Positions 1 through 6,268 are shown, numbered from the stretch's first letter. The stretch: DNA of 6,765 nt from Balneolaceae bacterium (GCA_007129085.1 SKWF01000254.1:1-6765); one strand, 5' to 3'. Made by a program: numbers and translations. The notes: a model not told the origin generated them from the letters alone.

Positions 1-2207
1 ATATTCTTTTCGTAAACCTGAATGCTTGACTGAAACCGACTGATTTTTTGCTCAATCTGCCGCCCTTCTTTCTGGATTTCACGAATCTGTTTTCGCACGG
101 CTTCAGGCTGCAGTCCTTCCAGCTTCTCTTCGATACCGTTTAGCTCATTCGTCTTCGACTCTAAATCACCGGCAAGCTGTTCTTTCTTCTCATTCAGTTT
201 CTCAAGCTTGTTTTTCAGTCCCAATCGAATTCCGGCCTGCTTACTTTTGCTACCGCTTTTCAGAAATTGGTTTGATGTTATCAGATCTCCCTCTTTGGTC
301 ACTGCCGCAAACCCTGAGTCTTTCAACAGTTTTGATGCACTACTCATATCATCGGCAAGCAGTACTGACCCCAACAGGAGGGATGCTACATCATCAAATT
401 TTGCATCCGCTTTGGTTTGATGGTAAATCGATTCAGGTTCAACGCTGTAATTACCTTGCAGTCTGTCCAGCGGGATAAATGTAGCTCGTCCTTTATCTTC
501 CTGCTTCAAAATTTTTGACGCTCTTACTGCATCATCCATACTGTTTACAACCACAAAATTGATGGTATCACCAAGTGCCGCTTCAAGTGCTGGGGCATGT
601 TCTTCATCGGTTTGCAGAACTTCTCCCACGGGCACCATCAGGGAGAAATCATCGGCATGATGTTCTGCCAAATAGGCCACAGAGGCCGGCAGCGCATCCG
701 TTGATTCAGCCAGGTTCTGCATCAATTCAATCTCAGAACGGATGGCATCCGCCCGGCTTTTGATGGATCGAATGGTTTCCCGCAACGTCTCCCGTTCATC
801 TTCGAGGGTAGTGCGCTGCTCTGTGATCTGTTCTAATTTCTGCTCTTCAGCTTCCTGCTCTTCAGTAACTTGAGAAAGTCTCTTTTTGGCAAGGTTCAAT
901 TCGCCCTTGGCATTGGTAATTTCATCTTCCAGATCATCAATATCCTGGTTAATGCGAGCCTGGTCATCCTCACTGTTCTCCAGCTTCGATTCCAGCTTAA
1001 TCCGGTTCGATTGCAGGTTCGAGAGCTTTTGGTTTACATCGCTGATTGAAATTTCGAGATCGTAAAGTTCATGGCGTACTTTCGTGTACTGCTGCTGCAG
1101 TTCTGTAAATCGCTCTTTCGATTCCTTCAGACTCTTTTTGGATTGATCTGTATCATCAGAAAAGTTTTCGAGCTTTTTTATGCTCGCTTCTTTCAGCTCC
1201 TGCAGTTCTTTCAGGTCACTTTTACTCTGCTCAATCTCTTGTTGTTGCTGCGAAATAACGCTCTCTTCATTGGTAATTTTCTCCTTCGTGATCTTCAGGT
1301 TTGTTTCCATTTCACGAATAGAGGAGTGGAGTTGACTAACTCTCCGTTGAGCTTCCGATTGTTCCCGCTCTTTTTCTATAAGCTTGGTGCGGAATTTTTC
1401 TTCTGCCTGTTCCTGATCTTCCAGCTTTTTAGCAATTTCCCGTTTCTCTTTTTCTGCATTTTCTATCTGAGTCTTCAGCGGTTTCAGTTCTTTCTGAACC
1501 GCATTGAACTCATGCAGGTTGTACGCTTTATCGAGCTGAACCAGTTCGGTTCGATACGTTTTGGCTTTAGCTGCTTTTTCCGCTTGTTTCTCGAGTGATC
1601 GAACTTTTTTACGAACCTCAACTAAAATATCTTCGAGCCGTTGCAGATCTTTTAACGTCTCTTCCAGCTTACGAAAGGTGTGGCGTCGTTTCTCTTTGTA
1701 ACGGGTTACTCCGGCCGCCTCTTCAAAAAGCCTGCGGCGGTCGTTATTGCGATCATTCAAAATCTCTTCTACCATCTTCAGCTCAATTACGGAGTAGGCA
1801 TCGGCACTCATGCCGGTATCCATAAAAAGCTCCATAATATCCTTCAGGCGGCACGCCGTATTATTGATGAGGTACTCGCTGTCTCCCGATCTGTAAAGCC
1901 GTCGAGTAATGGTCAGCTCGCTATACTCGGTGGGAAGAATTCCTTTATTATTTACAAAGGTGAGGGAGACTTCAGCCAAGCCGAGCGCTTTCTTTTTTGC
2001 AGTACCGTTGAAGATAACGTTACTCATGGAGCTGGAGCGAAGAAGGGTAGGGCGCTGTTCACCGAGAACCCAACGCAGGGCATCTACAATATTCGACTTT
2101 CCGCAGCCGTTTGGCCCGACAATAGCAGTAATTCCGCTGTCGAATTTTACATGCGTCTTATGCGCAAAACTTTTAAATCCGTGTAATTCAAGTTCGGAGA
2201 TGTACAT
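1..2207 (-). CDS. smc: Chromosome segregation protein SMC, N-terminal 735 residues (3' end beyond window)
   Basis: SMC is the ATPase of the bacterial condensin-like complex (with ScpA and ScpB) that organises and segregates the chromosome. The frame is open from the ATG at 2207 to the window edge, so the second half of the protein is missing only because the window ends. Visible parts are the ABC-type head with Walker A GPNGCGKS (residues 31-38), the downstream LGEQ (48-51), MSNVIFNGT (61-69) and RRRLFEEAAGVTRYK (157-171). A long K/E/Q-rich coiled coil follows (about 172-490), then a globular hinge (about 495-660) containing GRATFIPLDRL, then the start of the returning coil. The usual IGQG of the Q-loop reads IELK (141-144), as I recall for Bacteroidota SMC. 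An in-frame TAG two codons upstream fixes the start. The only ribosome-binding hint is AGGAT touching the ATG. Walker B and the signature motif lie outside the window. Identity is very secure. Confidence 0.97.
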   Translation of the reverse strand, partial: MYISELELHGFKSFAHKTHVKFDSGITAIVGPNGCGKSNIVDALRWVLGEQRPTLLRSSSMSNVIFNGTAKKKALGLAEVSLTFVNNKGILPTEYSELTITRRLYRSGDSEYLINNTACRLKDIMELFMDTGMSADAYSVIELKMVEEILNDRNNDRRRLFEEAAGVTRYKEKRRHTFRKLEETLKDLQRLEDILVEVRKKVRSLEKQAEKAAKAKTYRTELVQLDKAYNLHEFNAVQKELKPLKTQIENAEKEKREIAKKLEDQEQAEEKFRTKLIEKEREQSEAQRRVSQLHSSIREMETNLKITKEKITNEESVISQQQQEIEQSKSDLKELQELKEASIKKLENFSDDTDQSKKSLKESKERFTELQQQYTKVRHELYDLEISISDVNQKLSNLQSNRIKLESKLENSEDDQARINQDIDDLEDEITNAKGELNLAKKRLSQVTEEQEAEEQKLEQITEQRTTLEDERETLRETIRSIKSRADAIRSEIELMQNLAESTDALPASVAYLAEHHADDFSLMVPVGEVLQTDEEHAPALEAALGDTINFVVVNSMDDAVRASKILKQEDKGRATFIPLDRLQGNYSVEPESIYHQTKADAKFDDVASLLLGSVLLADDMSSASKLLKDSGFAAVTKEGDLITSNQFLKSGSKSKQAGIRLGLKNKLEKLNEKKEQLAGDLESKTNELNGIEEKLEGLQPEAVRKQIREIQKEGRQIEQKISRFQSSIQVYEKN

Positions 2208-2258
2208 ATCCTATAAAATAAGAGGCAGCGGGAGTTAGTTATTGGAAAAGTTTAGAGC

Positions 2259-2292
2259 CGTAAATATGGGCTAAAGAGGGTACATTCACAAA
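2259..2292 (-). promoter_or_regulatory. Weak candidate promoter for smc
   Basis: On the minus strand a TTTG (2289-2292) lies 22 bases upstream of TATTTACG (2259-2266), which partly resembles the Bacteroidota vegetative promoter (TTTG at -33, TAnnTTTG at -7). The -7 element misses two of its six fixed positions. It lies about 50 bases before the smc ATG, in the 116-bp gap after frr. Transcription of smc by read-through from pyrH-frr is equally possible, because no good terminator follows frr. Confidence 0.22.
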
Positions 2293-2323
2293 TGTTGATT
2301 TTCCTCATTAACCAATAATCCGC

Positions 2324-2893
2324 TTAGACCGTCATAATCTCTTCTTCCTTTTTCTCAAGCATCTCATCAATTTTTTTGATGAAGGTATCTGTATGCTTTT
2401 GAATCACTTCTTCGGCCTCAAATCTTGAGTCTTCAGGATGGGAGTTTTCCTGTACAGTACTTTTAATTTCATCGTTAGCGTCGCGCCGAACATTTCGAAT
2501 ACTTATACGTGCTTCTTCAGCGGTCTCTTTGGCTTTTTTAACAAGCTCTTTACGCCTCTCTTCGGAAAGAATTGGAAGCGGAATTCGAATCATGACACCA
2601 TCATTACTGGGATTTAGACCCAACCCTGCAGCCATAATAGCTTTTTCAATATCTTCCAGTACGGATTTATCGTACGGTTGAACGGTGAGTAAACGCGCTT
2701 CGGGTGCATTTACATTCGCGAGTTGATTTAAAGGCGTCTGTGATCCGTAATAATTTACTTTTACGTTATCGAGAATAGAAGGTGAAGCTTTTCCTGCACG
2801 GATGTGGGAAAACTGTTTTTTACAGTATAGAGCTGCTTCGTTCATGCTCTCTTTGGCGGTATCAATAATAAGTTGAATATCTTCAGGTATCAT
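2324..2893 (-). CDS. frr: Ribosome recycling factor RRF
   Basis: RRF works with EF-G to split the 70S ribosome after termination, freeing mRNA and deacylated tRNA in the cytoplasm. The 189 residues match the usual length of about 185. Domain I (the three-helix bundle) comprises the N-terminal helix, including FSHIRAGKASPSIL (28-41), and the two long C-terminal helices. The small beta domain II spans roughly 34-109, with YGSQTPLNQLANV (49-61) and NPSNDGVMIRIPLP (94-107). The stretch SIRNVRRDAND (131-141) carries the conserved arginines needed for ribosome binding and corresponds to the region of E. coli Arg132. An in-frame TAA five codons upstream makes this ATG the first possible start, and AAGG four bases before it is a modest Shine-Dalgarno match. 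It lies 55 bp after pyrH with no terminator between, so the two are probably co-transcribed. Nothing is missing. Confidence 0.98.
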   Translation of the reverse strand: MIPEDIQLIIDTAKESMNEAALYCKKQFSHIRAGKASPSILDNVKVNYYGSQTPLNQLANVNAPEARLLTVQPYDKSVLEDIEKAIMAAGLGLNPSNDGVMIRIPLPILSEERRKELVKKAKETAEEARISIRNVRRDANDEIKSTVQENSHPEDSRFEAEEVIQKHTDTFIKKIDEMLEKKEEEIMTV

Positions 2894-2948
2894 AAAACCT
2901 TGGATTTAAATGAATAAGGTCTGTTTTTAACTACTGAATTTACTAAAA

Positions 2949-3674
2949 CTACGTCTCATCCCAAACAACGGTCGTGCCAACAGGTTCTTTAGAGCAAACA
3001 ACTTTTCTCAAATTGTCGGGCACGTTCATGTTAAATACAATGATTGGGGTTTTATTTTCGCGGCAGAGGGTAATCGCTGTTAAATCCATTACATCGAGTT
3101 GACGCTTTAATACATCTGCGCCAGAAATAGTGTCGAACTTTTTAGCGTCGGGGTTTTTCTCCGGATCTTCGTTATAGATTCCATCAACCCGGGTGCCTTT
3201 CAATATTACATCGCACTCAATTTCGATGGCTCGTAATGAAGCGGCCGTATCGGTTGTAAAATAGGGGTTGCCGGTACCGGCACCAAATATCACAACACGC
3301 CCTTTTTCCAAGTGTCGTACAGCTCGTCGGCGGATATATGGCTCAGCAATCTCTTCCATTCTGATGGCGCTCATCAAACGGGTTTGGACCCCTTTTCGCT
3401 CCATGGCGTCTTGCAAGGCCATGCTGTTAATCATGGTGGCAAGCATTCCCATATAATCTCCCTGTACGCGATCCATGCCTTCAGTGGCGCCTTTCACACC
3501 GCGAAAAATATTACCGCCTCCAATTACGATGGAAACTTCTATACCTTCTTCGTGAATGGCTTTTATTTCGTTGGCGTACTGTTCAAGAATGTCTGCATCA
3601 ATTCCGTGTCCCTGTTCTCCCAGTAAAGCTTCTCCGCTTACTTTCAGTAATATTCTGCGATATTGATTTGCCAC
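2949..3674 (-). CDS. pyrH: UMP kinase
   Basis: PyrH is the bacterial hexameric uridylate kinase of the amino acid kinase fold. It converts UMP and ATP to UDP and ADP in pyrimidine synthesis. In the family it is typically activated by GTP and inhibited by UTP. At 241 residues it is full length. Visible motifs are KVSGEAL (11-17) for phosphate binding, VIGGGNIFRG (50-59), GDYMGMLATMINSMAL (72-87), GAGTGNPYFTTDTAA (131-145) for UMP binding, and KGTRVDGIYNEDP (159-171). The start is GTG. It has GAGGA three bases upstream, and an in-frame TAA lies six codons upstream, so no earlier ATG competes. The stop is TAG. It is separated from tsf by an intrinsic terminator, so it should have its own promoter in the 135-bp gap, although I could not identify a convincing one. 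It is followed by frr, a common pairing. Confidence 0.98.
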   Translation of the reverse strand: MANQYRRILLKVSGEALLGEQGHGIDADILEQYANEIKAIHEEGIEVSIVIGGGNIFRGVKGATEGMDRVQGDYMGMLATMINSMALQDAMERKGVQTRLMSAIRMEEIAEPYIRRRAVRHLEKGRVVIFGAGTGNPYFTTDTAASLRAIEIECDVILKGTRVDGIYNEDPEKNPDAKKFDTISGADVLKRQLDVMDLTAITLCRENKTPIIVFNMNVPDNLRKVVCSKEPVGTTVVWDET

Positions 3675-3677
3675 AGT

Positions 3678-3682
3678 TCCTC
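3678..3682 (-). promoter_or_regulatory. Shine-Dalgarno sequence supporting the GTG start of pyrH
   Basis: GAGGA on the minus strand lies three bases before the GTG at 3674. This is the best Shine-Dalgarno match of the seven genes here, and it supports the non-ATG start. The spacing is shorter than the common 5-9 bases. Confidence 0.6.
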
Positions 3683-3767
3683 GAGTTAAAAGTTAGTAGA
3701 TAGTGTAGTGTTGGCTAATCTGATGCGGTTAAATACAATTGTTATAATCAGCCGTAATGTAAACATC

Positions 3768-3798
3768 AAAAAAAAGGCCGCCAAAAATGGCAGCCTTT
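3768..3798 (-). terminator. Intrinsic terminator after tsf
   Basis: Read on the minus strand, AAAGGCTGCC, a six-base loop ATTTTT, and GGCGGCCTTT form a 10-bp stem, followed without a break by U residues that extend the run to eight. One pair is G-U in the minus-strand RNA but would be an A-C mismatch in a plus-strand transcript, so the structure is built for leftward transcripts. It begins 11 bases after the tsf stop codon and separates the ribosomal/tsf unit from pyrH-frr. Confidence 0.93.
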
Positions 3799-3809
3799 AA
3801 AAGAATCAT

Positions 3810-4640
3810 TTAAGATTCGCCGAGTTGCATTCGATGGAATGACTTGACGAGTGGAGCATCGTTCTGCTCGAGGTACTCTTTAACAGAAATACCGTTGTCT
3901 TTCACAAATTTTTGTTCAAGCAGAACGCGTTCTTCATAAAAACGACGAAGTTTTCCTTTAGACGCTTTTTCAGCGATCTCTTCAGGTTTTCCTTCGTTGA
4001 TCAACTGCTCCTTGGCAATATCAAGCTCTTTTTCAACTACAGTTGCATCAACGCCATCGCGAGTAACAGCAAGCGGATTCATAGCCGCTATCTGCATGGC
4101 AACATTTTTGCCAATCTCTTCGTCGTTGATGTCCCCTTCAAACTCAACCAATACGCCGAGCTGATTTCCGGGATGGATGTAATGAATAAGAGAACCGTCG
4201 GTCTGTACAAATACAACACGGTTGATCTCAATTTTTTCACCAATTTTCCCAACCATTGATTCCAGCTTCTTTTCAATCGTCAGTCCGTCTACTTCTTCCG
4301 TAAGAAGGTCGGCAACTGAACCGATCTCTTTTTCAAAAGCAACGTCGAGAAATTTATTGGCCTGTGCCTGAAAATCTTCATTTCTGGCAACAAAGTCAGT
4401 TTCGCAGTTTATCTCAAGAGCAACAGCTTTGCTGCTGTCATCGCTAATTTTTGAGAGAATTAAACCTTGATCTGCTTCTCGGTCGGCTCTCTTTTCAGAA
4501 ACTTTTTGACCTTTTTTACGCAGAAACTCAATTGCCTGATCCAAATCTCCACCGGACTCTTTCAGGGCTTTTTTACAATCCATCATGCCGGCGCCGGTCT
4601 TGTCGCGCAGCATTTTAACATCTTTTGCACTAATGCTCAT
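3810..4640 (-). CDS. tsf: Translation elongation factor Ts
   Basis: EF-Ts is the guanine-nucleotide exchange factor for EF-Tu, releasing GDP so that EF-Tu can bind GTP and aminoacyl-tRNA again. The 276 residues are close to the E. coli length (283). The N-terminal UBA-like domain (about 1-50) has LRDKTGAGMMDCKKAL (11-26). The core carries the EF-Tu-contacting TDFV motif (81-84) within EINCETDFVARNEDF, then GKIGEKIEINR (131-141), IHYIHPGNQLGVLVEF (152-167) and AMQIAAMNPLAV (181-192). The C-terminal helical region includes EERVLLEQKFVKD (236-248). The ATG lies 26 bp after the rpsB stop, in line with the conserved rpsB-tsf operon. No Shine-Dalgarno sequence is visible in that spacer, which is A/T rich. 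An intrinsic terminator follows directly. Confidence 0.98.
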   Translation of the reverse strand: MSISAKDVKMLRDKTGAGMMDCKKALKESGGDLDQAIEFLRKKGQKVSEKRADREADQGLILSKISDDSSKAVALEINCETDFVARNEDFQAQANKFLDVAFEKEIGSVADLLTEEVDGLTIEKKLESMVGKIGEKIEINRVVFVQTDGSLIHYIHPGNQLGVLVEFEGDINDEEIGKNVAMQIAAMNPLAVTRDGVDATVVEKELDIAKEQLINEGKPEEIAEKASKGKLRRFYEERVLLEQKFVKDNGISVKEYLEQNDAPLVKSFHRMQLGES

Positions 4641-4666
4641 GTCAATAATTTTTTACTCAGTTACTG

Positions 4667-5632
4667 TTATTTCTTGTCGTCTTCTTTTTTTGTCTCTTCT
4701 TCAGATCCGCTTTCCTCATCTTGCGGCTCCAGGGAGTCAGAGTCTTCTTTAGCTTCCGCTTTTGCAGATTCGCTCTTCTTGTCCTTTTCATCAGCGGACT
4801 CATCAGAACTATCTTTTTTGCGTCGTCTCTTTCTGCGTTTGCTTGGTTTCGCAGCGTCAGTTACAGACTTATCATCCTCTTTATCTTTGGATGATTTTGC
4901 CTCTTCTGCAGCTTCTTCCATCAGCTCTTCTTCCTTGATGGCTTCACGCTCGGCATTCCCTTCGATAATTGCATCGGCAATTTGTGCCGTTACAAGCTGA
5001 ATGGTTCGCGCGGAATCATCATTAGCAGGGATGATATAGTCGGGAATATCAGGATCACTGTTTGTATCAATCATCGCGGTAATAGGAATGTTAAGCTTAA
5101 TAGCTTCATTCATCGCGATATTTTCTTTGATGGTATCCACTACAAAAATAGCACCCGGCAGGCGTGTCATGTTTGCAATACCACCGAGGGTAGCTTCGAG
5201 TTTTTCCTGCTCTCTGTCGAGCATCAATCCCTCTTTCTTTGTCAATTCTTCGTATGTACCATCTTTTCTCATTCGGTCAATCTCTTCCATTCGAGAGATA
5301 CTTTTGCGAACGGTACTAAAGTTGGTAAGCATTCCACCTAACCACCGGTTGGTGATGTAGGGCATTCCACAACGGATTGCTTCTGTTTTTACAATCTCTT
5401 GGGCCTGCTTCTTGGTTCCTACAAAAAGGATGGTTTTTCCTGCACGAGCAAGCTTGGTAACTTCATCAAGCGCTTCTTGCAGGTATTTGTGGGATTTCTT
5501 GAGGTCGATGATGTGGATGCCGTTACGGTTCATAAAGATGAATTCTTTCATCTTAGGATTCCAACGGCGTGTCAGGTGACCAAAATGGGCGCCTGATTTT
5601 AATAGTTCTTCTACTGTTGCTGCTTTAGGCAT
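4667..5632 (-). CDS. rpsB: 30S ribosomal protein S2 with long charged C-terminal tail
   Basis: S2 binds late to the 30S subunit near the head-body junction and helps anchor S1 and mRNA in systems that have S1. The canonical domain is complete: VEELLKSGAHFGHLTRRWNP (7-26), FVGTKKQAQ (70-78), PYITNRWLGGMLTNF (91-105), LPGAIFVVDT (158-167) and IPANDDSARTIQLV (201-214). It ends near residue 226. A tail of about 95 residues follows, rich in Glu, Lys, Asp and Ser. It opens with an acidic helix-like part (EEELMEEAAEE), has a basic block at 265-273 (KRRKRRRKK), then a mixed acidic part that ends in DDKK. Total length is 321 residues against about 241 in E. coli. The tail is in the same open frame right up to the TAA, so it is not an obvious frameshift artefact. 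MPKAATVEELL is a typical start. No Shine-Dalgarno sequence precedes the ATG; the upstream bases are A/T rich. Confidence 0.97.
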   Translation of the reverse strand: MPKAATVEELLKSGAHFGHLTRRWNPKMKEFIFMNRNGIHIIDLKKSHKYLQEALDEVTKLARAGKTILFVGTKKQAQEIVKTEAIRCGMPYITNRWLGGMLTNFSTVRKSISRMEEIDRMRKDGTYEELTKKEGLMLDREQEKLEATLGGIANMTRLPGAIFVVDTIKENIAMNEAIKLNIPITAMIDTNSDPDIPDYIIPANDDSARTIQLVTAQIADAIIEGNAEREAIKEEELMEEAAEEAKSSKDKEDDKSVTDAAKPSKRRKRRRKKDSSDESADEKDKKSESAKAEAKEDSDSLEPQDEESGSEEETKKEDDKK

Positions 5633-5749
5633 GATATAATTGTATTTATGTTGAGTTAGTCCTCTACACAGGTCATCCCCGATGCGCTAATCCCGGATTG
5701 AATTTTTCAGAGCCGGAACACTCGGCGAAGGGTCGCTGCGTATGTGTGA
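5633..5749 (-). other. rpsB leader region, non-coding, with short potential hairpins
   Basis: About 117 bp directly upstream of rpsB contain no plausible gene. On the minus strand there are small competing hairpins (GCGA-CCCT-TCGC and GCCG-seven bases-CGGC, which share bases, and CATC-GGG-GATG nearer the gene). The last 25 bases are unstructured and A/T rich. Ribosomal protein leaders often hold autoregulatory RNA, and S2 is known to repress rpsB-tsf in E. coli, but I recognise no known motif here. I could not identify a promoter with confidence. Confidence 0.3.
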
Positions 5750-5777
5750 TTCAGGGCTCAGGTTACAAGGTTCAAGG
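5750..5777 (-). repeat. Tandem array of four 7-bp words (NCYTGNR), minus orientation
   Basis: Read on the minus strand from 5777 leftward, four units follow without gaps: CCTTGAA, CCTTGTA, ACCTGAG and CCCTGAA. The invariant core is C-Y-T-G at the same place in each 7-base step. The array is not coding and lies between rpsI and rpsB. It resembles in style the short tandem heptanucleotide repeats known from intergenic DNA of some bacteria; that comparison is inference. Confidence 0.7.
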
Positions 5778-5800
5778 TGCAGATCTGCAACTCCTGAACC
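5769..5800. repeat. Imperfect 32-bp palindrome centred on AGATCT
   Basis: A perfect 12-bp palindrome TGCAGATCTGCA (5778-5789) sits inside outer arms GGTTCA (5769-5774) and TGAACC (5795-5800), with short unpaired bases between. The left arm overlaps the end of the minus-oriented heptad array, and the right arm contains one heptad word in plus orientation (TCCTGAA, 5792-5798). Confidence 0.7.
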
Positions 5801-5811
5801 GGTAAATGGTT

Positions 5812-5867
5812 TACAGGGCAAGAAATTTGGAAGCCGGATGGCTTCTTCCTGAGCCTTGCGCCCTGTA
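5812..5867. repeat. Long stem-loop structure downstream of rpsI
   Basis: An outer 8-bp perfect inverted repeat TACAGGGC (5812-5819) and GCCCTGTA (5860-5867) continues inward with AAG/CTT after a 2-base bulge. It encloses an inner hairpin GAAGCC-GGAT-GGCTTC (5830-5845). It starts 14 bp after the rpsI stop. No U-run follows in the leftward transcript, so it is not a standard intrinsic terminator, though it may protect the rpsI 3' end or weaken read-through into rpsB. Confidence 0.65.
5847..5867 (+). repeat. Tandem array of three 7-bp words (NCYTGNR), plus orientation
   Basis: TCCTGAG, CCTTGCG and CCCTGTA follow each other without gaps on the plus strand. They match the words of the minus-oriented array at 5750-5777, so the two arrays point away from each other. 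CCTGAGCC (5848-5855) is the exact reverse complement of GGCTCAGG at 5755-5762, so the arrays can also pair with each other over about 100 bp. Confidence 0.65.
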
Positions 5868-5881
5868 CCATAAAATAAGTT

Positions 5882-6268
5882 TTACCGCTTACTGAACTGG
5901 AATTTCTTCCGTGCTTTTGGCTGACCGTACTTTTTACGCTCTACCATTCTGTCATCACGGGTAAGTAATCCGGCACCTTTCAGCTTGTCGTGAACGTCTT
6001 CATTCAAATCGTCTAACGCTCTTGCAAGAGCTAATGAAATCGCTCCGGCTTGTCCTGTAACGCCACCGCCGCGAACCGTAATTTTAATGTCGTACTGTCC
6101 GTGGAGTTCAGTCACTTCCAGGGGAAGTTTTGCAACATTAATACGAGCTTGCGTGCTTAGGTAGTCATCTATAGGATCGCCATTTACAACAATGTCTCCA
6201 TTACCCGGCTTGATGTACAAGCGGGCTGTAGATGTCTTTCGTCGGCCGATATAATTTTCTTTCGCCAT
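5882..6268 (-). CDS. rpsI: 30S ribosomal protein S9
   Basis: S9 is a 30S head protein whose C-terminal tail reaches the P site and contacts the anticodon stem-loop of the bound tRNA. The 128 residues match the family length. The N-terminus has YIGRRKTSTARLYIKPG (6-22), the core has KITVRGGGVTGQAGAISLALARAL (62-85), the helix RDDRMVERKKYG (104-115) follows, and the protein ends in the conserved QFSKR, where the final Lys-Arg touches tRNA. The ATG is seven bases after the rplM stop, so translation is probably coupled to L13; no Shine-Dalgarno sequence is visible. The rplM-rpsI pair is conserved across bacteria. It is followed by the repeat-rich gap that precedes rpsB. Nothing is missing. Confidence 0.98.
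   Translation of the reverse strand: MAKENYIGRRKTSTARLYIKPGNGDIVVNGDPIDDYLSTQARINVAKLPLEVTELHGQYDIKITVRGGGVTGQAGAISLALARALDDLNEDVHDKLKGAGLLTRDDRMVERKKYGQPKARKKFQFSKR

Noticed and set aside
1071..1598. Plus-strand open frame of 175 codons rich in Phe and Leu
   Set aside because: It is the antisense shadow of the SMC coiled coil: Lys and Glu codons read backward as Phe, Leu and Ser. The minus-strand frame has clear SMC motifs on both sides.
1680..2238. Plus-strand open frames of 168 and 109 codons
   Set aside because: They lie antisense to the SMC head domain, which carries Walker A and other family motifs, and show no recognisable protein features.
2282..2295. Small hairpin ACATT-TGTG-AATGT after frr as a terminator
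   Set aside because: The 5-bp A/T-rich stem has no U-run after it, so it does not meet the intrinsic terminator pattern.
3713..3753. 7-bp stem (3713-3719 with 3747-3753, one G-U pair in minus RNA) in the pyrH leader
   Set aside because: A transcript containing it would have to start within about 15 bases of the tsf terminator, and the loop is 27 bases long, so it is probably not a real leader structure.
4467..5000. Plus-strand Ser/Phe-rich open frame of 177 codons
   Set aside because: It is antisense to the charged tail of rpsB and the start of tsf. The Ser/Leu/Phe bias is what the complement of Lys, Glu and Asp codons produces, and it overlaps two certain genes.
5656..5676. Six-codon minus-strand mini-ORF (MTCVED) in the rpsB leader, preceded by GGGG
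   Set aside because: Such short frames are common by chance, and it has no run of regulatory codons and no attenuator hairpin tied to it.
5812..5867. The rpsI-downstream stem-loop as an intrinsic terminator
   Set aside because: The leftward transcript continues with AACCATTTACC instead of a U-run, so it is listed as a repeat structure instead.
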